From NCBI GenBank assembly GCA_023091665.1, contig JALJCQ010000013.1:992001-1056000 (forward strand): a stretch of 64,000 bases of DNA. Reading direction: 5' to 3'. This document shows positions 46,982-56,068 of the stretch, one piece after another. This DNA comes from Pythium myriotylum. Lineage: Eukaryota; Oomycota; Peronosporomycetes; Pythiales; Pythiaceae. A program made the translations under genes and the position numbers. The notes beneath the pieces are model-generated. The model worked only from the letters and a program-made list of their open reading frames with translations. It was not told the origin of the DNA and made no database searches. The first letter of the stretch is position 1; each line of letters starts with the position of its first letter.

Positions 46982-48232
46982 ATGAGTCTTAGTCGTAGTG
47001 ACCTGGATCAGAAACTGCAGCTCGTCTTCTGCAAGTTTTTATTGAATCGTGTGACTACCGTGAACCTCGATGTTTTCCAGCAAATTGGAATCGATTTCTC
47101 TGACGAGCCACCTCACTTTACGCGGTTGGACGAAGTGATTTATCGCGCGCATCCAATGATCGCGATTCGCCCACAGGATATACTGGACACAGTTCAGCGA
47201 GCTAAAGCCGAAAAGATCTTGCTTCGTATGCGCGAATATGGCGTCAAAACGGATAATGGGGGAACCCGGAACTGCATCCATTCATTGGGAGAGGCAATTC
47301 GAGGTCGGATCGAGGTTCGGAACTGGGACCAACTTGAGCAAATTTACTCTGACTTTCTCCGAGGTTCGGATAAAGCTTTACGCAAGTTTGTTGCGCTTCA
47401 ACCAGAAACGATCGCGATCCTACCCGTGAAGCCATATTTGCTTCAGTGTGAACAATCACCATCCCGTGATTCTCGACTAACCCACGACAATACTCCATAC
47501 CGCCACGACAGGGAGTCGTACTTGCAACGCGCTTCTCTTCATGGTGTGTGCGGTGATGTTCAAGCTATAGTCAGAGCGGTTGCCGCTGAATTCCAGGCAC
47601 TCGAACGCACGGAACCGTGGTCTCGTGTCTTTGATATCCGTAAAATAACGTTTCCGTTTTCAACCCACCAGCACCCAGGGCTCGCTGAGAATTTCAAAGA
47701 CTTTTGGCGCCGCGGAGCTCGTGCTGTGTGGGAGCGCAACTTCTGGTGCCGAGTTCCGCAAAGCCAAACGACCGAGGTCGAAACTGCCCGAAAAAGCCGA
47801 CAAAGTGAGGCCGAGTACGACTTCGTCAAGCTGATCGTCTGCCCAATTTTCGCCACATTCGGTCCCGAGTTCTTTGTCAAATTGGACAATGAGCCCAAAC
47901 GCGAGTACTGGTGGTGGTATCGCGGACCACCTGTTGATCTTGTCCAAATGGCCAGTGTGACCGGAATGGATGCTTGTGTGCGATACATGCGAGTCGAATC
48001 GACCCGACGTGACCCAAAACCTCAGCCTAAATTCAATCTCCGTCCTCATCTCCACCCAGACAGTGGCTCCTGCATGTGGACCACTTCGGCGAGGGCAAAG
48101 CACGTATACGACGCAGTTGCGCGCTTGAAGAGATGTAGGGCACGATCTGCCAACGTGGCGTCGAAGTCGAAGGGATCTCGAAAAAGAAATCGTGAGGAAG
48201 ATAGCGATTCAGGGTCGGAGGAAAAGGACTGA
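46982..48232 (+). CDS. Uncharacterised WWWYR-motif family protein, member 5 (416 aa)
   Basis: ATG at 46982. N-terminal blocks: LVFCKFLLNRVTTVNLDVFQ, DEPPHFTRLDEVIYRAHPMI, VRNWDQLEQIYSDFLRGSD...FVALQPETIAILP. C-terminal blocks: EPWSRVFDIRKITFPF, FWRRGARAVWERNFW, FGPEFFVKLDNEP and WWWYR at 310-314, then MWTTSARAKHVYDAVARLK. The tail is strongly charged (KSKGSRKRNREEDSDSG), again like a nuclear signal plus acidic end. Most similar by eye to member 3. Single exon. No catalytic motif of a known enzyme family is visible. Confidence 0.8.
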   Translation: MSLSRSDLDQKLQLVFCKFLLNRVTTVNLDVFQQIGIDFSDEPPHFTRLDEVIYRAHPMIAIRPQDILDTVQRAKAEKILLRMREYGVKTDNGGTRNCIHSLGEAIRGRIEVRNWDQLEQIYSDFLRGSDKALRKFVALQPETIAILPVKPYLLQCEQSPSRDSRLTHDNTPYRHDRESYLQRASLHGVCGDVQAIVRAVAAEFQALERTEPWSRVFDIRKITFPFSTHQHPGLAENFKDFWRRGARAVWERNFWCRVPQSQTTEVETARKSRQSEAEYDFVKLIVCPIFATFGPEFFVKLDNEPKREYWWWYRGPPVDLVQMASVTGMDACVRYMRVESTRRDPKPQPKFNLRPHLHPDSGSCMWTTSARAKHVYDAVARLKRCRARSANVASKSKGSRKRNREEDSDSGSEEKD

Positions 48233-49360
48233 GAGCCCGTGACCTTATTCGCCCATTCTTGCGATTTTGAAGATGGTGGTAACGCATACACAAAATAAAT
48301 GGTCTGAACGCTTGTCTGCATCTTCAAGGTTTGGGGGTTAATGAGTGTGTTTCTTCCTCGCCTTGTAGCTATTGAAAGCTGGGAACGACGGATTGATGGG
48401 GGGCCTTGAACTAGAGATAGAGAGAGACAGAGAGAGAATTCAAGTCGCCGAGTCAAATCAATGCAACTCTGTCGCTAAAATTCTGGAAGAATATGATTAT
48501 CCAAGCCTCGTTCTTGGCTGTGTGTTGTGGTCCTCGCAGGCGAAACACAGCTCAGTCGTTCGATTCACAGTGGCGTCGGCTTGATCCACGACGCGTTTGC
48601 GGCCGGCAAGATTTCCCGGTTCGATCGGAAGTCGTATGATGGCCTTCATGCTTTTCCCAACGGGACACTCTTCCAGACCGCACTATTGTTGGCTGACAAG
48701 CCGAAGGATGAAGAGTTAAGCATGGCAGAGCTCCAAGCCAAATGCTCCTATCGTTGCTGTGGCAGTTTTGTGGTGGGCCGATGAAAGCAAACACGGAGTA
48801 CACCTTTTCCTGATCGTGGACGGACAGTCTTGCAATCAAAACCGGATATAACCTCGCCAAGGGTTATAGAGGAGGAAACTTTGTTGCCACTCCAGTCGAT
48901 TCGATGTCAGGCCCCTGGATGTGATTGACGTTAGACCATTCGAGCTGGCTGGCCGCCCGGCGAAGCCTGATGATACTTGCCCCCGTTTTAGTTCGGCGTA
49001 TGTTGTCACAAAATGAGGCTGGAGACGAGCTGTTGTCACTTTGGGACGTGGCGATAAGGCGGGCTCTTTCTATCAGTCGACCATCCATGCGTTTTTCCTT
49101 GTTTAACACATCTGCTGACTGTGCGTCATGTCAAGATGGTGTCGCAATATGAAGCCTTATTTTCTAACGCTTTTGGATCTAGACATTTTTTATTCTGCTT
49201 CAGTCCGACATGTCTGCTTCTCGCTGCCGCATTCACAACATTTATGCTGCAACGCAGACCACCACCAAACGTCCCACCCATCCCATTCACCCACCCACCC
49301 ATTCACCTTCGTACTTCAGAAAATACCACTTCCATAACGTCCATGGTGGATCGATCTCTG
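48233..49360. other. Intergenic region with one coding-like fragment
   Basis: About 1.1 kb. Plus-strand 48527-48784 stays open for 85 codons and reads like protein (GLIHDAFAAGKISRFDRKSY, FQTALLLADKPKDEELSMAE) but has no ATG at its beginning and no recognised family; it may be an orphan exon or relic. A (GA)n-like tract lies near 48410-48440. Nothing else is supported. Confidence 0.4.
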
Positions 49361-51181
49361 TCACCATATTGAGCTGATGTGCACGCGAGCGCGGCGGACA
49401 TTGCCTTGTCTGCCATTTCCACCATATACTCCACCTCGTGCTTCCAACTCAGTGCAGGTAGGAAAGTTGGCTCGAGTCCGGCTGCGAGGCACTTTTATCA
49501 AGAGACTTAGCGCCTCGATCGTGGATAGTTGGTTTCCAAGATGCGGCCGCACCAACACGTAGAAAAATGACAACGCAGTTCCGAGACTTTGCTTGATGTT
49601 AGTGACGAAGGTCTCGATCTTATCTGGAAGTGCTGTAGATGGGTCCGACGAGGAGCTGTGAATATGGAACTCGATCTTCCTTGGCTTCCACAGATGCCCG
49701 CTCTGCCCAATATACTCCAGTAGATCCATAACTGCACTGTGAATTGGCGAGCGAGTATTCAAATCCAGTAATAACGGTCGGCTCGGACTGGATATTATCT
49801 TCTTGAACAGGCTTAGAAGACTTCCATTCCCATGACCAAGCTTAAAATCGCCGATTGTCACCCATTGTATCGAAGGGCGGAGAATCAGCTGCGTTATCGC
49901 GCCTTCATCGATGGTGCTCGTGCCCGCCATGTAAGATGTCCAAACGATTTGGATGTGTAAGCGTTCGAGGTGGAGACAGTGCGTCGCCATGTGCTGCACA
50001 AGGTCTTGGCACTGAGCTTTGTCCATGGAGCCGCCTCCTGTGTAAAACTTGAAGTCTAGCAAGAACGACCGAAGCCTTGGAAGTGCTGACACGAGCGATA
50101 TCAAGGCATTAAAACCAGGTAGCTCATGCCACAAGTTACTCTCAATAACTATCTCGACAGTATCAATGCGAGACGCCGGCAAAGCAGTCACCAATGACAA
50201 ATGATCTCGTGAAAACATCGACTCGTTGATGCTCAAGCACCGTAAAGATAAGCAACAAGTGTAGAAAGACTTCCAAGCTGACAGCGGAGCGACTATCGGT
50301 CTTTTGGCGGTTGCTAGAGATCTTGTCGTTAGCAACGGGAAGGTGGGATACGAGATAATGATATTCTCGAGCCTTGGGCAGTGCGCAGCCACGTCCAAAA
50401 GAAATGTGTGGAGTGTATTGCCACGCAAAGCCCAATTTGGCACCGACAATGACCGAAGACCGCCATTAGATTCATGCCACAACTTCAAAGCACTTCTCAA
50501 TGCTATCTCAGAAGGTTTCAGGTAGTCGTCACTCACTCGAACGGGAAGTGCCGAGCACAATCGCAAAGCGATGACCTGTGGACAGAATCGAGATGCAAGT
50601 TCCAAGGCATCAACTGCTACCCGATTCCATACACGTGAGATGTCGAGGAGTAGCAGACTCGTGAAGCGCCCGAAAAAAGCAATTAACCACTTCTCACTTG
50701 CTGGTGTGCGCAGGCGGCAGCTGTACTCATACAGCGAATCGGCCTCAAAACGCAGCTCAATTGATTGGTCTCCGCTCGCCGCAGCTAGCTCCATCACACG
50801 CCTGCGCCCGCTGAAATTCTTCGGTTCGATTGGAATGCGCACGATAAACCGCTTGCTCTCTGCCACAAGAAACTGGGCGAGCTTGAACCACTGTTGACAT
50901 ACCGAACGAACTGTAGCAAGGCGAGATTGGTAACGATCAAGGTCGAAACCTTGAAGCTCATTGCTGATGAACGCCGCTGTTGGCGGTGGTGCAAGAAATC
51001 CAAAAACGCGATCGCGGAGCAGCGGAACTGGCAGGACAGCTAGCGAGCCATCGAGCTGTAACGCCGAAGATCGGTCGAGTTCCACGTCGCTCCAAGTGAG
51101 CAGGTTGCTTGCTCGGCGCAAACGACGCCCGGTGCGCGAGTCGCCAACGGTCGACGAGTGATGACTACGTTTCACGTTCAT
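49361..51181 (-). CDS. F-box-like / RNI-like leucine-rich protein (type B, 606 aa)
   Basis: Single exon. ATG 51181 (MNVKRSHHSS) is preferred because relatives start with MKR; an in-frame ATG at 51244 would add 21 residues. The F-box-like head spans about residues 45-110: LAVLPVPLLRDRVFGFLAPP, LATVRSVCQQWFKLAQFL. Later blocks: LLLLDISRVWNRVAVDAL, LKLWHESNGGLRSLSVPNW, HCPRLENIIISYP, LPRLRSFLLDFKF. It is the closest match in layout to the next gene, which is in the same orientation; the pair looks like a tandem duplication. The last 30 residues are basic (RSRTRANF, GRQGNVRRARVH). Role inferred only from the F-box/LRR fold. Confidence 0.8.
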   Translation of the reverse strand: MNVKRSHHSSTVGDSRTGRRLRRASNLLTWSDVELDRSSALQLDGSLAVLPVPLLRDRVFGFLAPPPTAAFISNELQGFDLDRYQSRLATVRSVCQQWFKLAQFLVAESKRFIVRIPIEPKNFSGRRRVMELAAASGDQSIELRFEADSLYEYSCRLRTPASEKWLIAFFGRFTSLLLLDISRVWNRVAVDALELASRFCPQVIALRLCSALPVRVSDDYLKPSEIALRSALKLWHESNGGLRSLSVPNWALRGNTLHTFLLDVAAHCPRLENIIISYPTFPLLTTRSLATAKRPIVAPLSAWKSFYTCCLSLRCLSINESMFSRDHLSLVTALPASRIDTVEIVIESNLWHELPGFNALISLVSALPRLRSFLLDFKFYTGGGSMDKAQCQDLVQHMATHCLHLERLHIQIVWTSYMAGTSTIDEGAITQLILRPSIQWVTIGDFKLGHGNGSLLSLFKKIISSPSRPLLLDLNTRSPIHSAVMDLLEYIGQSGHLWKPRKIEFHIHSSSSDPSTALPDKIETFVTNIKQSLGTALSFFYVLVRPHLGNQLSTIEALSLLIKVPRSRTRANFPTCTELEARGGVYGGNGRQGNVRRARVHISSIW

Positions 51182-51381
51182 AGAGAATCGAAAATGTGGA
51201 CACGTTGAGAACACAAAATTCTGGGACAAGAGCTGGGGAAGCATCAATCAAAACGTTTTCCATCACGCGGTGGCTTTTAGTCACGTTGTTCATATCGCAT
51301 CGCTAATAGAGCGTTGTGAGGGCAGATTTTGTGTGCGTATGTGTGTGCCTGGGGGAAGAGGGTAGAAAGTTTTCCGCAAGC

Positions 51382-53226
51382 TCATCTTTTGCTCTCTTCC
51401 CACGAGTAAAAATTCTCCGTCTGCCGAAACGAATATTCGGACGCATCAAACACTCCGCCTCTAACGACCTTGAGGCCGTTTTCATCAAAATCCACGCATT
51501 CTTCCTCAACACGTCGCTGTCGAATGTTGAACATCAGGTCGAGCGCGACAATTGTCTCAAAACGTTTATCGCCTATCGTGACATTTTCTGCCTCCACTCG
51601 GAGATTCGAAAGCCATGGAGAATATTTTGTCTTGATTGACGCAACCAGTTGCTTGACATCAGCTCTTGAGTCCATTAGCTGATACGGATCGTTCCAAGGG
51701 CCTGTTCTTTTGCCTCCACAAACGTGGAATTCAAGAGTCGTATGGCTAAAGTGTTCCGGGGAGTTCGCATCAAGATGCTTCAACAGATTAAACACCGCCG
51801 CGTGGATACTCCCGAAAGAAACAATGTCCAAGTACCGCTTGGGGTAGCGATTCAGCTTCATTGACTCGACGATTTTCACCAGCGTGTTGGGATCAAACGC
51901 GACACAGTTCGCCGTGAGAAATCGCCACAAGCCCGGCGCGACAAGTGCCTCTAACGTCTCACTCTCGATCGTATTTATGGCGCTGGCTCCTCGAACATCT
52001 TCAACGGCCAATGCCTCCAGAGAAATGCAGTTTTTCGTAATGTGGTCAATGAGCTCGTTCAGTGCGTCCCTTGAGATACGATGTCCATCTGGAGCTTCAA
52101 CCAAGCTAAACTCGAATACGTTCAGTTGAGGAACCGCCGTCAACATCTTCATCACAGGGGATAGATCCAAGATGTCATGCCACCAACTAGCCACCTGTGC
52201 GTTTAACTCCAGCGATTCCAGCTGTGGTTTCGGTGACTCCAGAAACAACTCTACATGGCGCATTGAGAAAGTACCGATGATCCAGGAGAAGTGGCGCAGC
52301 CTAATGCAACGATTGCAAAATTGGGCCCAAACCTCGATGGGCACTTCTGGTTGGTAATAGCGCAAAACCGAATTGCAGCTCTGCGTAGTCGAACCTGGCA
52401 ACAGGTACTCGATATCGGGGCAGTACGAAGACACGGCAGCGAGAAACTCGGAGTACACCGTATCATCCGCAATCCAGTATGGCACAGTGAGAACACGCAA
52501 CCCTCCGTTCGCAGTGTGCCAGGACTGGAATGACTCGCGCAAGGATCTGGGCAGTTCGACTAGCTCGTCTTCGTAGAGTTCTGACCGGAGAGTACCGCCA
52601 CAACTGATTTCCACTTCTTTCACAGCAGGACACACTTTCGCAGCCGTGTCCAGCACAACGGGCGTGCAGTGAATCCCGAGACGCGACAGATCGAGCCGCA
52701 CAACCTGAGGGAAGCACTTGAAGAACGCTTCCCACCACGGCGAATCACACAGTTGGCCGCCTTCCAGCGCCTCAGGAAGTTCAAAAGGCCCACTAGAGTA
52801 CAGCGCGAACCTGCCCATGACAACTGCAACCTGCTCAACGTGGTCGCCGCCTTCGCGTCGTGCGCGGCGGAGAATGCGGCTGCGCTCGGCTGGAGTGCCC
52901 GTGGAAAACTCGGCACTGAAGACCTTCTTGGACGCTTCGACCAGCAGGAACTGCGCGAGCGTGAACCAGTGCTGGCACACGGCCCGCAGTGGCGCGAGCT
53001 GCTCCTTGTACACGCCGATCTCGATGCCGCGGCGAGACGCGCGCGCAGCCGTGGGCGACGGCGCCAGGAACGTGAAGACGCGATCGCGCAGCAGCGACGG
53101 CGGCAGCGTCGCGATGCCCGAGTCCGCACCGAAAGACGACGCGTCCACGTCCGCCCACTGCAGCGCGTCGGAGCGGCGCTTGAGCCTGCGCGCGAGCCGC
53201 GCGTCGCCGGGGCCAGCTCGCTTCAT
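51382..53226 (-). CDS. F-box-like / RNI-like leucine-rich protein (type B, 614 aa)
   Basis: Single exon; the first ATG of the frame is at 53226 (MKRAGPGDARLARR). The F-box-like head spans about residues 40-105: IATLPPSLLRDRVFTFLAPS then LAPLRAVCQHWFTLAQFL, nearly the same as its neighbour at 49361. Leucine-rich blocks: VVRLDLSRLGIHCTPVVLD, FQSWHTANGGLRVLTVPYW, YCPDIEYLLPG and VPQLNVFEFSLVEAP. The C-terminal block NLRVEAENVTIGDKRFETIV matches a relic on the other strand at 53528-53719. Possible SCF substrate receptor; unproven. Confidence 0.8.
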   Translation of the reverse strand: MKRAGPGDARLARRLKRRSDALQWADVDASSFGADSGIATLPPSLLRDRVFTFLAPSPTAARASRRGIEIGVYKEQLAPLRAVCQHWFTLAQFLLVEASKKVFSAEFSTGTPAERSRILRRARREGGDHVEQVAVVMGRFALYSSGPFELPEALEGGQLCDSPWWEAFFKCFPQVVRLDLSRLGIHCTPVVLDTAAKVCPAVKEVEISCGGTLRSELYEDELVELPRSLRESFQSWHTANGGLRVLTVPYWIADDTVYSEFLAAVSSYCPDIEYLLPGSTTQSCNSVLRYYQPEVPIEVWAQFCNRCIRLRHFSWIIGTFSMRHVELFLESPKPQLESLELNAQVASWWHDILDLSPVMKMLTAVPQLNVFEFSLVEAPDGHRISRDALNELIDHITKNCISLEALAVEDVRGASAINTIESETLEALVAPGLWRFLTANCVAFDPNTLVKIVESMKLNRYPKRYLDIVSFGSIHAAVFNLLKHLDANSPEHFSHTTLEFHVCGGKRTGPWNDPYQLMDSRADVKQLVASIKTKYSPWLSNLRVEAENVTIGDKRFETIVALDLMFNIRQRRVEEECVDFDENGLKVVRGGVFDASEYSFRQTENFYSWEESKR

Positions 53227-54266
53227 CGTCGCTACGGTGACGCCCACCAGATTTAGGGCGTGGCCTCTCTCCTGATCCACCCCATATACACTTACAGAGG
53301 TAGTGGAAACTCGAAACGTGCGTTGTTGCGAGTGGACAAGAAGGAATGCTCTTCTACGCTTTCTTCACGTGCACTCCACTCGCTGGCGTGGTTAGAGTCC
53401 ACCCTACCACGTAACGTTAGTTCTAGATGAGATCGATATTGTTACGATTCGTTGTGTCGATTTCCTGACGACTTGTGTTGGCGACACGTGAATCCTGGCG
53501 TGGCGATTTCCATGGTGTGCAAAGGACTCGTGGCATAGTGATATAGCAATCGCGTGGGCGAGTCTCTTGCGGCATATCAAAAGAGAGCTGCGAGGTATGA
53601 CTGTGGTCATCAATGTGAACGATAGGAATCTGCGTGTTGAAGCCATTGGCGATGCTTTCGAGGTTACTGTATACGTCATGTTTCAATCTAGCTTTCGTCG
53701 CGAGCCGATCGTCGATTGAGAGTATTCAGTGGGTGGTTTTGAGCCAAGCCAGGGCGACGTGAAGCTTTCAGCAGGACGAAGTTCGTTGCGCAAGTATTTG
53801 CTCGCAAGTCGCATCATCCAAATCAGTATTGCCTGTTGCAATGTCTGGACGTGGGCAAACAGTTGGACAAGCTGGTCTGGTTATGGATGCATGCCAACTC
53901 TCCCAGTACGTCGAGATACAACTCACGGAGCAAGTGGACCAGCGAACGCCCCACAAAACACCTATGAAAACGGATGCTGAGTAATGACACGGAATTCCAG
54001 TCGTCTCCGATGAGCAATTACTGATGGCACTGAAACCTCGGCAACCTCTAAACGCTATCCAATTATAGAGGCCGATCTAAAGGTCGTAAGTGGGAGTCTC
54101 TCTCTGCCACACAACATATAAAGTTGCACGAGTATGACTTGCACCCAGTATGTCCAAAGACATGTGCGACTGCAAGGCATCTGCATACGTCACTCATCGC
54201 CTCGACTACAAGACTCGAAACAACAAATCTCTGCCACTCTCATTCACCAATTTTCTCTGCAGCGCC
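53227..54266. other. Intergenic region, divergent promoters, with an RNI-like relic
   Basis: 1.04 kb between the divergent starts of two RNI-like genes. It contains the plus-strand relic at 53528-53719. Other open frames on both strands (e.g. minus 53404-53679) show no domain. An ATG at 54150 is in frame with the following gene and is discussed there. Confidence 0.45.
53528..53719 (+). pseudogene. Possible decayed C-terminal fragment of an RNI-like family gene
   Basis: Sixty-three codons before a TGA read WASLLRHIKRELRGMTVVIN, then LRVEAIGDAFEVTVYVMFQ. The spacing and pattern resemble the C-terminal end of the gene at 51382 (VKQLVASIKTKYSPWLSNLR, then VEAENVTIGDKRFETIV). No upstream part of a gene is visible in frame. 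The match is short and by eye only. Confidence 0.35.
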
Positions 54267-56030
54267 ATGGGTATCCAGACCGACCTTCCACCACTGACTC
54301 CGCCACTTCTCCGTTGCATCTTTGCGTACTGTGCAGCTAACGAGTATGACAACGACAACTATTTTACTGAGGACTCATATTCGGATGAGGCGGTCCCATC
54401 TACTCCAAGTCTTCCTTCCAGACTGTGTTGCGCGATCGCGGAGGCATCTCCTGCGTGGGCCAAAATAGTTGGAGAGCTTCGCCGTGAGCTGGATGCAAAG
54501 GCTCTGACGTTTACTTTCTGCGAGTCGAGTAACCAAGAGGTCGATCGTTTGCAGAGCAAGATCAAGCAACGCAGCACAACGTTGCGCAGTCTCAGGATCG
54601 TATCCGAAGCTGGCAATCTGAACGAATTGACGATTGAATGGGACGCCGTGTTCGCGTCATGTCGGCTTCTTCAGCGATTAGAGATCGAGCTTCCACTTCG
54701 GTCAACACACATCACTAGCATCCTCAACGCCGCCTCAACCCATTGTGACGACCTGGAGGCCTTACAGCTTCCACCTCGAGACGAGGAGTACGTTCCACGT
54801 CAGGTGCGACAGATGATCAACACACTGTACTCAGCACTAGAACGCTGGCACAGCAACGGCCGCAAGATTGGACTTCGGCAACTCACGGTTCAGCAGCGGT
54901 TTGCATATGAAGCTAGCGATGAGACTGAAGGAGAATCCAGCGATAGTGATGACGGCGAAGATGACGACGACGAGTACTACGGCGTCGGGCGTACACGAAG
55001 CCTGAAGATGGCCAGCGATACAGACACATTCCTCCGCGCGGTCGCAAAGTTCTGCCCCAATATCGAGTATCTTGATGGCACTGACAAAACGTACGACGAA
55101 GAGTTTGAGATCGCACGGTCCCACGAAGTATGGTACGGTTCCAGAGCTGCATGGGAGGAATTTTGCAAGAGTTGCACAAAGCTGCGGAAACTGAACTGGT
55201 ACGCTGTTCCATACGTCGATGGTTTCTTTGAGGTCTTCAGCAAATACCCAAAACTACAACTCACAGAACTCATCATGGCCACGCCTGCATGGGACGGATC
55301 GGATGACGACTTGAAGCACAACGGCGATTTTCTAGGTCATTACTATACTGAAGGCAAGTGGGATTGCTCGGCCCAAGGACTTGCTTTGGTTCCGGCAGGA
55401 TGCCCAAGCCTCCAAGTACTTAACATCCGCCTCTCGAACGAGACACTCGAACAAGTGGCAGAGGTGTCTGTTTGCTTCACAGACGACTTCCTCGTTGCGG
55501 TGGCGAGCAATTGTCTTTCCCTCAAAGAATTCCACATGGTCCAAGTGGACGCGAGCCGCACGGAGGATATCCTAGTCGAGATCACTGATACCGGTTTGTC
55601 GGCTCTGGCAATGGTGGAGTCGCTAGTAGTGGTTCGCACGAAGGCGATCAACTGTCGAGGCCACGGAATCTGGTCGATGATGAAGTTCGCCCCAACATCC
55701 GGCCGTCATCGAGAAGTCGATATCGCACTGGGCAGTGAATACGACCCGTCCGACTTCTCTGCTATTCTTTTGGAGACGCTCGATATGATGATCCTCAATT
55801 CGCACCAGCTGACTGGCCGTCGATTCACTGTCGAGCTGACTAATCACGGCAATGACAACGAGTCCTCAGCGATTGAACTACTTCCTTTGCGCATTTCACA
55901 CGCAAAGAGAGTCGTGCCTGGTCTTAATATCGAGATGTGGGATCGAGAAGGAACTTTCATTGATCTTGACAAAGAACTCAACGAGTCTCCTGGTCAGATC
56001 TTGTTCCGACTTGGTGTAAACGACAAATAA
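54267..56030 (+). CDS. F-box-like / RNI-like leucine-rich protein (type A, 587 aa)
   Basis: Single exon. Start chosen at ATG 54267 (MGIQTDLPPLTPPLLRCIF), which lines up with the short heads of the genes at 10045 and 40138; the frame is open to an earlier ATG at 54150, which would add 39 residues. Blocks: LLQRLEIELPLRSTHITSIL, LERWHSNGRKIGLRQLTVQQ, FCPNIEYLDGTDKTYDE, CTKLRKLNWYAVPYVDGFFE (almost the same as in the 40138 gene) and GLSALAMVESLVVVRTKAI. An acidic insert (GESSDSDDGEDDDDEY) interrupts the repeats near residue 240. Codon use looks less GC-rich than in the 40138 gene. Function not known. Confidence 0.8.
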   Translation: MGIQTDLPPLTPPLLRCIFAYCAANEYDNDNYFTEDSYSDEAVPSTPSLPSRLCCAIAEASPAWAKIVGELRRELDAKALTFTFCESSNQEVDRLQSKIKQRSTTLRSLRIVSEAGNLNELTIEWDAVFASCRLLQRLEIELPLRSTHITSILNAASTHCDDLEALQLPPRDEEYVPRQVRQMINTLYSALERWHSNGRKIGLRQLTVQQRFAYEASDETEGESSDSDDGEDDDDEYYGVGRTRSLKMASDTDTFLRAVAKFCPNIEYLDGTDKTYDEEFEIARSHEVWYGSRAAWEEFCKSCTKLRKLNWYAVPYVDGFFEVFSKYPKLQLTELIMATPAWDGSDDDLKHNGDFLGHYYTEGKWDCSAQGLALVPAGCPSLQVLNIRLSNETLEQVAEVSVCFTDDFLVAVASNCLSLKEFHMVQVDASRTEDILVEITDTGLSALAMVESLVVVRTKAINCRGHGIWSMMKFAPTSGRHREVDIALGSEYDPSDFSAILLETLDMMILNSHQLTGRRFTVELTNHGNDNESSAIELLPLRISHAKRVVPGLNIEMWDREGTFIDLDKELNESPGQILFRLGVNDK

Positions 56031-56068
56031 GACGCTTTCTTACTCCTTGAAGCATTCGTTTCATGCCC

